A DNA stretch of 64,000 nucleotides from Amycolatopsis pittospori (GCF_013870525.1 NZ_JACBXD010000031.1:1-64000); one strand, 5' to 3'. Shown: positions 23,693 through 33,100, counted from the first letter of the stretch. Notes: generated from the letters alone by a model not told the origin. Numbers and translations: made by a program.

Positions 23693-26323
23693 CTACCTCA
23701 TGATTCCCGGTTCCGGCTCCTCGGTCACCAGATCGTAGGTTTCGAAACTGAAGCGGGCGAGGGTGCCCACCCAATTCCGATAGACCTGTAGATCATCGAA
23801 GGATTCGACGTCTATCCGCCAATCAGGTGGAAAGGCTCCGGAAAGCGATTCCCCGGCGGAAAGCGCGGTGAAGGTCGAGCGCGCGGCCACCGGATCGGCG
23901 ACCAGCAGGGTGAGCAGGACGAGCACCGCCCGGTACGGCCCGCCGACGAACCGCGTCAGCTCCGCGTCGGGAATGCCGATGCGCACGAGCCGGTAGAGAT
24001 TGACCAGTTTCCGGATCTCGCGCGGCGTGTTCAGCCGTTTCCGCAGCACGTGGACGAAATCGCGTTCGACGTCGGTGAGCCGTAGCCGGTCGGGGCGCAT
24101 GTTGTAGAACGTCGGCGGAGTCGTGTCCTTGACGATGACCTCGACCGGCCCGCCGTTTTCCCCGCGTTCGTCGTTTTCCTCGACGTCCGGCCATTCTTCC
24201 CGCTCCGACGCATCGGACTCCCGGTGTTCGATCGGCATCAGGGCGTCGATCAGTTCGTCCGCCGCGGCACCCATCGGACGCAACGCGAACACGATCTGGA
24301 AGATCTTGTCGAGGTACTCCGTCCGCAGCATCTGCCCGTCCCCGAACAGTTCTTCGTGGTGCTGATCGAGGCATCGCCGCAGCCATCGAGGATCGACGGC
24401 CACCACCACGACGAACGCGGGCAGCGCCAGCAGCAGGTGTACCGCCGCGAGCACCTCGACGACCTTCGACGGCGGGCAGCGGTCGAGGTCGTCGATATAG
24501 AGCACGATCCGTTCCAGCGGCGGCTCGCCGGTGCCGCCCGCGAGGTGCCATTCCTTCTGCGCCGCCACCAGATCGTCGCTCAGATCCGCGAGGTCCTCCC
24601 GGACCCGGGTGAAAACCCCTTGGTAGTCACCGTATCGACCGGTCCTGGCCTCTTCGATCAGGTCGCCGAGCCGCGTGGCCGCGTCCAGCCGGCGGAGTCG
24701 TTCCTCGGTCTCCCGGACCTCGGTTTCGAAGCGTTCCGCCCGCCTGTCGACGTCGTGCCGCAGTTTGTCCAATGTGGACTTCACCGGCGCGAGGGCCGAG
24801 CGGGCGGTGGTGAGCGCCGGGGTGAGCACGGCGCCGAGCGCGACGATCGCCCCGGCCGCCGCGAGGATCGCGTTGTGCCACAAGGCCCAGCCGGTGATCG
24901 CGGCGGCGACGCCGAGTACGCCCAGCACCGCGTACCCGGCGACGGCGAGCCGCCGCCGTCGGCGTTCGGCCCGGTCCACTCCGGACACCAGCAGCCGCCA
25001 GCGCCAGGTGAGCGGGGAATCCGCTTTGACCGCACGGAGACCGGCGAGCCGGGTCCGCAGATCCTCGCGTTCGGCCCGCACCTCCGCGGCGTCCGCATGC
25101 GTCTCGGGCGCGCCGAGATTCCGGAACAGGTGATCCACCAGCCCGACCCAGAGGTGGTCGTCGTGGTATTGCCAGGCGTTGAACCGGATCTGCCGGATCT
25201 CGCCGGCGAACACGCTGTTGGCGGCGTCCCCTCGGGAGCGGCGGGCCAGCTCGGCCACCCGGTCCGCCACCTGCCGCACGAAACTCGATTTGCCGGAACC
25301 CCAAGGGCCCAGCAGGGCGACGCACAACGGCGGACTGGTCTCGCGGTCGGCGATGACCGCGGCGAGCGTGCGCACGTCGTCCTGGAAACCGATCAGGTCG
25401 ACGGCGCTTTCGACGTCGGGCGTGATACGCGGGCGCGCCTTCCCCGGTTTGGGCTCGACGAAGCCGGTGCCGTCGATCTGGTTGCCGAAGCGGTCCCACA
25501 CCCGGATCGTGCGATCGTCCCCGACGGAGATGATCTTCTCGTTGCCCGCGGTGCAGGCGATCGCGCGAACGTTGCCCTCGTGTCCCTTGAGGAGGGTGTA
25601 CTCGGACGGGTTCTCGATCTCCCGGACGTAGACCTCGCCGCCGGAACCGCCGGACAGCACCAGTTTCCCGTCCGGGCTGAACGCCAAGGCGCGCACGACC
25701 CCGGCATGTCCCGGGAAGACGAGCGCGGGATCGCCCTTCCGCCCCCAGGACCGGACCGTCTCGCCCTCACCGGACAGTATCTGGGCGCCGTCGGCCGAGA
25801 CCGCGACCACATGGACCGCTCCCGCACCGCCGAACCGGTAGTGGGAAACGACTTCGCGGTCCCAGAGCCGCACGCCGCCGGTGTCGTCACCGGCGACCAC
25901 GACCCGGCCGTCCGGGGTCACCGCGACCGATTCGATCTCCGGGCCGCCGGTGCGGAGGCCGTGCACGGTCACGCCGTCCATCCGCCGGACCTCGACGGTG
26001 CTCCCCGCGCCGGACACGGCGAAATCCCTCGCCACCGCGACCGCGAGGGTCCGCTTGGTGGTCTGGACCTCAGGGGGAAGTGCCTCGCGACCGGTGAGCC
26101 GCCAGCGCCGCACGGTCACCCCATCGCAACCGACCACGTGCCGTCCCGAAATACCCACCGCGAGCACCGGCTGGTCGTGGCCGCTCAACACGAATCGCTG
26201 TGCGCCGGTCTCCAGGTCCCAGACCCGCACCGTCCTGTCCGCACCCCCGGTGACCAGGCGATTTCCGTTCACCGCGACCGCGAGGATCGGTTCTTCGTGC
26301 CCGGTGAATCGTGCCGTCGTCAT
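23693..26323 (-). CDS. WD40-repeat protein fused to a KAP-family P-loop NTPase
   Basis: 876 residues. The N-terminal 300 residues hold about seven WD40 blades (RVWDLETG, RLWDREVV, RVWDRFGN are the clearest), enough for one propeller. A KAP NTPase follows: Walker A GPWGSGKSS near residue 338, two adjacent TM helices around 445-500 inserted in the domain as is usual for KAP proteins, and Walker B IVLYIDDLDRCPPSKVVEVL near 605. KAP NTPases are membrane-associated and often found in predicted conflict or phage-exclusion loci. ATG 26323 begins directly before the first WD40 blade. It is the first gene of a six-gene minus-strand series. Confidence 0.85.
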   Translation of the reverse strand: MTTARFTGHEEPILAVAVNGNRLVTGGADRTVRVWDLETGAQRFVLSGHDQPVLAVGISGRHVVGCDGVTVRRWRLTGREALPPEVQTTKRTLAVAVARDFAVSGAGSTVEVRRMDGVTVHGLRTGGPEIESVAVTPDGRVVVAGDDTGGVRLWDREVVSHYRFGGAGAVHVVAVSADGAQILSGEGETVRSWGRKGDPALVFPGHAGVVRALAFSPDGKLVLSGGSGGEVYVREIENPSEYTLLKGHEGNVRAIACTAGNEKIISVGDDRTIRVWDRFGNQIDGTGFVEPKPGKARPRITPDVESAVDLIGFQDDVRTLAAVIADRETSPPLCVALLGPWGSGKSSFVRQVADRVAELARRSRGDAANSVFAGEIRQIRFNAWQYHDDHLWVGLVDHLFRNLGAPETHADAAEVRAEREDLRTRLAGLRAVKADSPLTWRWRLLVSGVDRAERRRRRLAVAGYAVLGVLGVAAAITGWALWHNAILAAAGAIVALGAVLTPALTTARSALAPVKSTLDKLRHDVDRRAERFETEVRETEERLRRLDAATRLGDLIEEARTGRYGDYQGVFTRVREDLADLSDDLVAAQKEWHLAGGTGEPPLERIVLYIDDLDRCPPSKVVEVLAAVHLLLALPAFVVVVAVDPRWLRRCLDQHHEELFGDGQMLRTEYLDKIFQIVFALRPMGAAADELIDALMPIEHRESDASEREEWPDVEENDERGENGGPVEVIVKDTTPPTFYNMRPDRLRLTDVERDFVHVLRKRLNTPREIRKLVNLYRLVRIGIPDAELTRFVGGPYRAVLVLLTLLVADPVAARSTFTALSAGESLSGAFPPDWRIDVESFDDLQVYRNWVGTLARFSFETYDLVTEEPEPGIMR

Positions 26324-26514
26324 AAGGGGACAGTCTTCCGTCCACGTCAAGACAATGGTTAACGACAGGCGACTATCGGCGGGTTCCGCCGTGACCCGGC
26401 CAGGTCCTAACATCACGCGGAGGCAACGGAGGACTACGCACAGGTCCCGACCTGCCCGAACACAGTGTCGACACTGCCCCTCATTCCAGCTTGCCTTAAA
26501 CGCGAGGAGAAAAC

Positions 26515-27066
26515 GTGCTTCGACGTACCTTCGCCGCGGTGCTCACCGGCGCCGCGCTCTCTATTTCGGTGCTCTCGGCGCCCACCGCCGGTGCCGCCGA
26601 GATCATGGCGACCACGCTGACCTACGACGACAGCCAGGCCGCGGAATTCAAGGACGCGGTGGCCGCCGGCGTCAACGTCTGGAACACCAACGTCACCAAC
26701 GTCCGCCTCGTGAAGGCGACGCCGGGGCAGCGGGTGAACATCCGGATCATCGCCGACAACGGCTGGCCGCGCGCCACCCTCGGACCCGTTCGCCCGAGCG
26801 GCACGGTCACCGTGTGGTACGGCAGGCAGGCCGTCCAGCAGGGCTACAACAAGACCCGGATCGCGTCCCACGAACTCGGCCACAGCCTCGGCCTGCCGGA
26901 CGTCAAGCCCGGCCCGTGCTCGTCGCTGATGTCCGGCTCGACCGGCGGCGTCAGCTGCGCCAGCGTGAACCCCAACGCGCAGGAGAAGGCCCGAGTCCAG
27001 CAGCTCTACGCCGGCACCGCCGTCCAGAGCGCCGACGCGGGCAAGGTCCTCGCCGAGGTCGGTTGA
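26515..27066 (+). CDS. Snapalysin-type secreted zinc metalloprotease
   Basis: 183 residues. A signal peptide (about residues 1-27, ending near AGA-AE) is followed by a small protease with the extended zinc motif HELGHSLGLPD at 119-129, the HExxHxxGxxD pattern of peptidase family M7, in which Asp is the third zinc ligand. Two C-terminal Cys residues (CSSLMSG and CASVN) match the disulfide of snapalysins. The start is GTG 26515, after GAGGAGA. It is divergent from the WD40-KAP gene and convergent with the ferredoxin gene, with a terminator hairpin between. Confidence 0.9.
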   Translation: MLRRTFAAVLTGAALSISVLSAPTAGAAEIMATTLTYDDSQAAEFKDAVAAGVNVWNTNVTNVRLVKATPGQRVNIRIIADNGWPRATLGPVRPSGTVTVWYGRQAVQQGYNKTRIASHELGHSLGLPDVKPGPCSSLMSGSTGGVSCASVNPNAQEKARVQQLYAGTAVQSADAGKVLAEVG

Positions 27067-27072
27067 TCGGAG

Positions 27073-27105
27073 TGCCAGGGGGTGCCCGCCCGGCACCCCC
27101 TGGCA
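27073..27105. terminator. Hairpin between snapalysin and ferredoxin genes
   Basis: A perfect 14-bp stem (TGCCAGGGGGTGCC at 27073-27086 with 27092-27105) and a 5-nt loop lie between two converging genes, so it can stop transcription from both sides. Confidence 0.8.
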
Positions 27106-27115
27106 GCTCGGCCGG

Positions 27116-27292
27116 TCAGCTCGCGGTGATCGCCGCGGCCGGGCACAGCTGTACCGCGTCGCCGACGTCGGCGGGTTCCGGATCCAGCAGCCGGACCTTG
27201 CCCTCTTCTTCGTCCTGATCGAACACCGCGGGGGCGGTCAGTACGCACATTCCGGCGCCCACACAGCGTTCGCGGTCCACCGCGAGTTTCAT
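27116..27292 (-). CDS. Small [3Fe-4S]-type ferredoxin
   Basis: 58 residues. The cluster motif CVGAGMC followed by a distant CP (QLCPAAAI) fits the CxxxxxC...C pattern of P450-partner ferredoxins that carry one [3Fe-4S] cluster. ATG 27292 is 5 bp after the P450 stop, so the pair is one transcript. The ferredoxin should pass electrons from a reductase, not encoded here, to the adjacent P450. Confidence 0.88.
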   Translation of the reverse strand: MKLAVDRERCVGAGMCVLTAPAVFDQDEEEGKVRLLDPEPADVGDAVQLCPAAAITAS

Positions 27293-27297
27293 CGCGC

Positions 27298-28500
27298 TCA
27301 GCCCCACGCCACCGGGAGCGCGTGCACTCCGTAGATGTCGGAGTTCGTCCGCAGCGGGACCTCTTCGGCGGGCACGGCCAGCCGCAGTCCCGGGAACCTG
27401 GCGAGCAGCCCGGTGAACGCGACCCGCATCTGGACCCGTGCGAGCTGCTGCCCGAGGCATTGGTGCACCCCGTGCCCGAAACTCGCGTGCCCGGCGGCCT
27501 TCCGGTCGATGTCGAACCGGTCGGGGTCCGGGAACTTCAGCGGGTCGCGGTTGGCCGCCATCGCCGAGATCGCGACCGTCTCCCCCGCCTTGACGAGCTG
27601 CCCGCCCACTTCGACGTCCTCCAGCGCGGCGCGCATCCCGGTATGCGTGATGGTCAGGTAGCGCAGGAGTTCCTCGACCGCTCCTTCCATCTTCTCGGGG
27701 TCCTCGCGCAGCGCGGCGAGCTGGTCCGGATGCTGGAGCAGCGCGAAGGTGCCCAGCGCCAGCATGTTGGCCGTGGTGTCCAAACCGGCCCCCAGCAACA
27801 GGAACGCGATGCTGGTGAGTTCCTCGTCGGTGAGCTCGGTGCCGGTCAGCTCGCCGAGGATGTCGTCCGTCGGCTCGGCGCGTTTCGCCACGATGAGCCG
27901 GTAGAGGTACTCCCCCAAGGCATTGATGGCGGCCATCTTGTCGTCCATCGAACCGCCGGGATCGTTCAGCGGCGCGACATTGCGGCGGAAGAAATCGTGG
28001 TCGTCGTACGGGACACCGAGCAGTTCGCAGATCATCAGCGCCGGGATCGGCTGGGCGAACGCCTCCACCAGATCGACGGGTCCTCCGTATCGCTCCATGG
28101 CGTCGAGATGCTCCGCGGTCACCTGCTCGACCCGTTCGGTGAGCATCCGCATGCGGCGGACGGTGAACTTCCCGGTGAGCAGCCTGCGGTACCGCGCGTG
28201 CTCGGGGCCGTCCATCTTGATGAACATCCCGGGCGGCGCCGGCGGTGGCGGCTCCATCGCGGCGGGCCCCGGCAGCGGCGAGTGGTTCAGCTCCTGCCGT
28301 GAACTGAACCGGGGATCGGCCGTGATGCTCCGGATCACCGCGTGCCCCGTCGCGAGCCAGCCTTCGTGGCCGTCGGGGAAGGTCATCCGGACGATCGGGT
28401 GCTCGTCGCGCAGCGGGGCGAGTTCGGCGGGCGGGTCGAACGGGCAACCCGGCGGCCGACCGGCGGGCAATTCCGTGAGATGGGGTACTGACTTCGTCAC
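27298..28500 (-). CDS. Cytochrome P450 (CYP105-like)
   Basis: 400 residues. The I-helix oxygen-binding motif is GAGLDTTAN, the K-helix ERR-equivalent EELLRYL precedes it normally, and the heme loop is FGHGVHQCLGQQLAR with the Cys ligand near residue 348. The start is GTG 28500 after AGGA. It is followed by its ferredoxin gene and divergent from a fused HTH regulator, so it is likely an inducible monooxygenase for a xenobiotic or a secondary metabolite. Assignment to CYP105 is by overall resemblance and is tentative; the P450 fold is certain. Confidence 0.92.
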   Translation of the reverse strand: MTKSVPHLTELPAGRPPGCPFDPPAELAPLRDEHPIVRMTFPDGHEGWLATGHAVIRSITADPRFSSRQELNHSPLPGPAAMEPPPPAPPGMFIKMDGPEHARYRRLLTGKFTVRRMRMLTERVEQVTAEHLDAMERYGGPVDLVEAFAQPIPALMICELLGVPYDDHDFFRRNVAPLNDPGGSMDDKMAAINALGEYLYRLIVAKRAEPTDDILGELTGTELTDEELTSIAFLLLGAGLDTTANMLALGTFALLQHPDQLAALREDPEKMEGAVEELLRYLTITHTGMRAALEDVEVGGQLVKAGETVAISAMAANRDPLKFPDPDRFDIDRKAAGHASFGHGVHQCLGQQLARVQMRVAFTGLLARFPGLRLAVPAEEVPLRTNSDIYGVHALPVAWG

Positions 28501-28613
28501 AGCTGGTTCCTCCCAGTTCTTCAGCTATGTCCAAAGGCTACGTTGCCTTTATTCTTCGCTCAAAGTTCTCTCCCTATGTTTTTCCTTGTTATTGCTGGTA
28601 GAGTCCGGGAAAT

Positions 28614-28655
28614 CGTTGCAACAGCAATGAAGCTGAATGCAACACTTCGTTGCAA
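28614..28655. promoter_or_regulatory. Repeated GTTGCA half-sites in the P450/regulator promoter region
   Basis: CGTTGCAA occurs at 28614-28621 and 28648-28655. Between them TGCAAC (28638-28643) forms an inverted pair with GTTGCA (28649-28654), separated by 5 nt. The cluster lies 20-60 bp upstream of the regulator ATG in the divergent intergenic region and is a likely operator for that regulator. Confidence 0.5.
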
Positions 28656-28673
28656 TGACCTGGGAGTGAACGC

Positions 28674-29594
28674 ATGCCGGGCGGCAGACTGACGCAGGAA
28701 GACCGGCGACTGATCGCGGGGTGGCTCGGAGACGGACTCGGGTATGCCGAGATCGCCCGGCGGCTCGGGCGGCCGACGTCGACGATCAGCCGCGAGATCT
28801 CCCGCAACAGCGGGCGTTCCGGCTACCGCGCCGAAGAAGCCGGCCGGGTGACCGGCGAACGCGCACGGCGTCGCCGGAAGCCGCCCGCACAGGGGATCGC
28901 GGACGTCACCCGCGGCTATGGCCGCGACCCGGAAGCCGTGCACCGCTTCGAGCGGGACTTCACCGAGATGATGATCCAGACCGGACTGCCGCGGATGGTG
29001 GCGCGCGTGCTCGCCTGCCTGGCCGTCAGCGACCGCGGGATCCTCACCGCGGCCGAACTCGCCCATCGGCTCCAGGTCAGCCCGGCGTCGATCTCGAACG
29101 CCGTCGCCTACCTCGAAACGCAGGCGATGGTCAAACGGGAACGGGACGGGCGCCGGGAACGGTACGTCGTCGACGAGGAGATGCCGCAGCGGGTGTGGGC
29201 CGAAAGCGTCCGCGCGAACCAAGCGTGGGTCGAGGTCACCCGCCAGGGCGCCGAAGTCCTCGGCCTGGCGACCCCCGCAGGCGCCCGCATGGACGACCTC
29301 GCCCGATTCCACGCCCGCATCAACGAAATCATGCTGGACGACCGGGTCGCGGTCTTCGTCGCGGACGCCGTGACCGTACTCGCCGCTTTGCTGCACGCCG
29401 CCCGGCCACTCTCCGTTTCCGCCCTCGCGGAGGCGCTGGGATGGACTTCGGAGCGGGTCTCGGCCGCCTTGCGGATGGTGACCGAGCACCCGCACGTCGC
29501 CGGCCCAGTGACCGTGGTGACCACGGACGGGGAGTTCCAAGCGGTCCCTTTGCTGGAACGCCTGACACCCGCCCAACTGGCCGCGCTGGACTGA
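28674..29594 (+). CDS. Transcriptional regulator: IS30-like HTH fused to a GbsR/MarR domain
   Basis: 306 residues. The first 60 residues (LTQEDRRLIAGWLGDGLGYAEIARRLGRPTSTISREISRN) match the N-terminal HTH of IS30-type transposases. The rest is a GbsR-like MarR winged HTH (LTAAELAHRLQVSPASISNAVAYLETQAMVKRERDGRRERYVV) and a second helix-turn segment near residue 245. No transposase catalytic domain follows, so the first domain has been recruited for DNA binding. ATG 28674 follows GGGAGTGA. It is divergent from the P450-ferredoxin pair, which it probably controls. Confidence 0.8.
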   Translation: MPGGRLTQEDRRLIAGWLGDGLGYAEIARRLGRPTSTISREISRNSGRSGYRAEEAGRVTGERARRRRKPPAQGIADVTRGYGRDPEAVHRFERDFTEMMIQTGLPRMVARVLACLAVSDRGILTAAELAHRLQVSPASISNAVAYLETQAMVKRERDGRRERYVVDEEMPQRVWAESVRANQAWVEVTRQGAEVLGLATPAGARMDDLARFHARINEIMLDDRVAVFVADAVTVLAALLHAARPLSVSALAEALGWTSERVSAALRMVTEHPHVAGPVTVVTTDGEFQAVPLLERLTPAQLAALD

Positions 29595-29600
29595 ACGCGC

Positions 29601-29653
29601 GCTATGAACGGCCCGTTACTTGCAAAATTTGCAAGTAACGGGCCGTTCATGGC
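29601..29653. terminator. Hairpin of the GCTATGAACG family, copy 2
   Basis: 26-bp arms around one central A, with one G-T pair. It starts 7 bp after the stop of the fused regulator gene. Compared with the copy at 7735-7797, two positions differ in one arm and the partner base changes in the other, so pairing is kept. Confidence 0.7.
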
Positions 29654-29756
29654 ATCCGCAGATGCTAGAACGGCCACCTCCGCCAGGGCCGTCCCTTCAG
29701 CACACGAACGAGGACACCCGGCCCTCGACGCCGATCTCGCGTGCTTGAACACCGAT

Positions 29757-29840
29757 CTCACGTGCTTGAGTGGCGATCACACGTGATTGGACGGACGGCA
29801 CACGTGATTGAGTGGACGACTCGCGTGATTGAGTGGACGG
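29757..29840. repeat. 21-bp tandem units, left block
   Basis: Roughly four diverged 21-bp units of the type CACACGTGATTG plus GACGGACGG. They run in the opposite orientation to the block at 29867-30034, so the two blocks can pair as a long imperfect stem. Confidence 0.6.
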
Positions 29841-29866
29841 CACACCGCACCCGGACTTCGCAGCAT

Positions 29867-30034
29867 GCCGTCCGGCCAATCACGCTTGCCGTCCGGCCAA
29901 TCACGCTTGCCGTCCGTCTAAACACGCTTGCCGTCCGGCCAATCACGCTTGCCGTCCGGCCAATCACGCTTGCCGTCCGGCCAATCACGCTTGCCGTCCG
30001 TTTGAGCACGTGTGTCGTCCGTTTGAGTGTGTGG
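29867..30034. repeat. Eight 21-bp tandem units (minisatellite), right block
   Basis: Units start at 29867 and then every 21 bp to 30014. The first six are nearly identical (GCCGTCCGGCCAATCACGCTT split as GCCGTCCGGC and CAATCACGCTT); the last two are diverged. The gap 29595-30166 holds only this, its inverted left block and the two flanking hairpins. Confidence 0.8.
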
Positions 30035-30076
30035 GTAGGCGTGATTGGGGACGTTCCTGTGGCCTTGAAGTCGCCA

Positions 30077-30133
30077 GTGTCATGAAAGGGTCTTCCAGGA
30101 CGTTTTTCGTCCTGAAAGACCCTTTCATGACAC
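30077..30133. terminator. Hairpin of the AAAGGGTCTTTC family, copy 2
   Basis: A 26-bp stem with one mismatch (30077-30102 with 30108-30133) around a TTTTT loop. It sits 34 bp past the stop of the large ATPase gene ending at 30167 and probably terminates that operon. The core equals that of 19214-19266 but the outer base pairs differ. Confidence 0.7.
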
Positions 30134-30166
30134 CTTGCGGAATGGAGCGGCCAAGCTGAGCCGAGG

Positions 30167-33100
30167 TCAGGTCACCTCGCGGATGACCAAACGTTCCGAA
30201 GCCCGTTCGATCGCCGCTTCCACCGCGCCGACCCGGTCCGCCAGCAGGCCCACCGCACCGACGGCCCGGCTCATCGGATCCTCGTCGTCCCCGCCCAGGG
30301 CCTGCGCTCGCAGGTAGGCCGATTTGACGTCCGCCCAGCGCCGCGCCTGGTCGTCGCTCAGCCGTCCGCGCAGTTCGGCCAGTTTGAGCAGGTTGGCCTC
30401 GGCGCCCGAGGTCAGCGTCTGCGCCTCGCCGGCGTAGTGGTCGTCGATCAGCGCTTCGAGTTCGGCGTCGTTCATCGCGGGCACGATCCGGCCGGCGAGT
30501 TTGTTCATGTTCCGGTACGAACCCTGGAGCTGGAACGGCGGTTCGACCCGGGACGCGTCCGCCTGCGCCGCCGAAGCGATGTAGGCCTGGTTGTTCTTCA
30601 GGACGATCCGCTGCACCTGGATCAGTTTCCGCAGCACGGCGAGGATCTGTTCCAGTTCGGTCGCCGAGTACGCGTGCTTCAGCTGATCCGCGCGCACCGA
30701 ACCGTCACCGCGGGCCAGGCGCACCAGAACGTCCACATCGGACCGTTCGCGCGAGACCAGCGGCGCCAGCACGGTGTTCGCGGTGAGCGAGTTCTCGATG
30801 TAGCTCAGCGCGAACAGATCTTCCTTGCCCGAAAGCACGTCGCCGAGATTCCACACGTCCGCACGGTTGGCGAGCATGTCGGGGATCCGGAACCGCTTGC
30901 CCTGCTCGGTGTACGGGTTACCGGCCATGCAGACCGCGAACCGCTTGCCGCGCAGGTCGTAGGTCCGCGTGCGGCCTTCCCACACGCCTTCCATCCGCCG
31001 CTGCGCGTCGCACAGCGAAATGAACTTCTGCAGCAGTTCGGGCGACGTGTGCTGGATGTCGTCCAGGTACAGCAGCACGTTGTTGCCCTGCTCCAGCGCG
31101 AACGAGATCTTCTCGACCTCCTGCCGCGCGGTCGCGTTGGGCGCGTCCGCCGGGTCGACCGAGGTGACGTCGTGCCCGAGCGCCGGACCGTTCACCTTGA
31201 CGAACACCAGCCCGAGGCGGCTCGCGACGTACTCCATGAGCGTCGTCTTGCCGTACCCCGGCGGCGAGATGAGCAGCAGCAGGCCGGACTGATCGGTGCG
31301 CCGTGCGTCGCCGGTCGCGCCGAGTTGCTTGGCGAGGTTGTCGCCGATCAACGGCAGGTAGACCTCGTCGAGCAGCCTGTTGCGCACGAAGGCGCTCATC
31401 ACCTTCGGCTTGTACTCGCCCAGCCGCAGCCTGTCCCGCTCGGCCGCCACCAGTTCGTTGCGCTGCCGCTGGTACGCCCGGAAACCCGGGACCCGGTCGC
31501 GCCGGAACCGCAGCGTCCTGGCGAGCGTCTCGTCGAGCCGCAGCGTCAGGGACCTGTTGACGATGCGGGCATGCGAACCGAGCAGACCGTCCACAGTGGC
31601 CGAAAGCTCCGCCGAGGAGTCGTACCGGGGCAGGTCGGCCAGCTCGATCGCGACGGCCTCCGCCAGCTCGTCACCGGGCGTGCCCGAAGCCTCCACAAAG
31701 GACTTCAGCCACGCTTCGGCGAGCTGGTGCCGGTCGGCGAGGTCGTCGAGCGCGCGCAGGTCGTCGGTGAAGCTCCGGCGGTCGAGCCGGAACTTGTCGA
31801 GCAACGTCCGCGCGCCACCGCTGGTGACGAAGCCCGGCGACCCGTCGGCCAGTTCCTCGAACAGGTACTCGCCCGCGGATTCGAGATCCAGCGTCAGTCC
31901 GGAAGACGCGGCGAACGCGGACATCGCCTCGGTGAGTTCCCGCGCCAGCGCGTCGATCGCCGTGGTGTGCCCGAACGCCTCCCGCACCCGCGCGAGCGAC
32001 GCGGACCGCGTCGTCCACGCGGACTTCGCCGCCTCTTCCGCACCGAACGCCCAGAACAGCTGGGCGGCGGCCCGGGCGGCGGGCGGGTAGCGCAGCAATC
32101 CCGCGGCGGACCGCAGGCGCAGCAACGCGGACAGGATCGCGGTGGCGTCGTGGTCGTGCACGCCCCGCGCGTACCCCTCGTCGTACCGGTCCCCCGCGAC
32201 GCGGCGGACGACCTCGAGCAGGCCGTCGTCCTGCAGATCCGGCTTTTCGAGCAGGATCGACGTCGCCAGGTACTCGGCGCGATAGACCTCGGGCGACTCC
32301 GAGACCAGCAACTGGTCCCAGTACGGCCGCGTCGCCTCGAACGACTCGTCCCGCACGGGAGACCGGTAGTCGGTCCCGGTGATCGCGAACTTCATCCCGC
32401 CCTCGTGCGGCACCAGGGTGAGGTCGATGTCCTGCGTGTTGACCGCGAAGGTGTTGCGGCCCAGGCGGATCGTCTCCCCGCCCTCGCCGTAGAGGTCGAG
32501 CCGGTCGCGCAGCGCGCGGCCCGCCTCCTGGCGAGCGGCCTTGACACGGCCTTCGAGTTCTTCGGCGCGCACCTGGTCGCCGAGGTCGCGCAGTTCGGCG
32601 ACGACGCTGCGCAGCTTCGCGACCATCGGGTCGGACGCGAAGTAGGTGTTGATCTCGTCGACGGAGCCGAGCGTGCCGACCCGCCTGGTCACACTCGCGA
32701 GGATCCGCTCGGCCGAATCGACCAGCCTGTCCGCGCGGCGCGCCCGTTCGTCGAGCAGCGCCTGCTTGCGCGAGGAGAACGCTTCGTAGACGTCGGTACG
32801 CTTCTCCCCCAGCGAGACCAGGAAATCGTCGAACTCGCCGAACCGCGATTCGAGGTTTTCCAGCTGCAGCAGCAAGCGACCCAGCTGCTCGTCGCAGCGG
32901 TCCGGGGTGTCCGCGACCGCGAGCCCGCCGGTGATGGCCTGCGCCAGCAGCGCGAACTCGGCGGCGAACTCCGCCCGGCCCTCGGTCTCCAGCAGTTCCT
33001 TGCGCCGTGCCTCCAGGGTGGCCCTGGCCCGGTTGACCCCGCCGATGACCTCGCCGACGCGCTCCAGGATCTTCGTCCGCACCACGGCGTCCGCGATCTC

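Noticed and set aside
24224-26362. 712-codon plus-strand frame opposite the WD40-KAP gene
   Set aside because: It lacks domains and is a shadow of a gene with clear WD40 and P-loop motifs.
26515-28500. Snapalysin, ferredoxin and P450 as part of a natural-product cluster
   Set aside because: No core biosynthetic enzyme (PKS, NRPS, terpene synthase, precursor peptide) is nearby, and the snapalysin gene is convergent with and terminated from the P450 pair.
29604-29786. Short frames encoding repeated peptides such as MNGPLLAKFASNGPFMA
   Set aside because: They are translations of palindromic hairpin DNA. The peptide similarity between loci reflects the DNA repeat, not a peptide family.
29867-30034. 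Regular short repeats, possible CRISPR array
   Set aside because: The units are directly adjacent at a 21-bp period with no unique spacers, and no cas gene is present. It is a tandem minisatellite.
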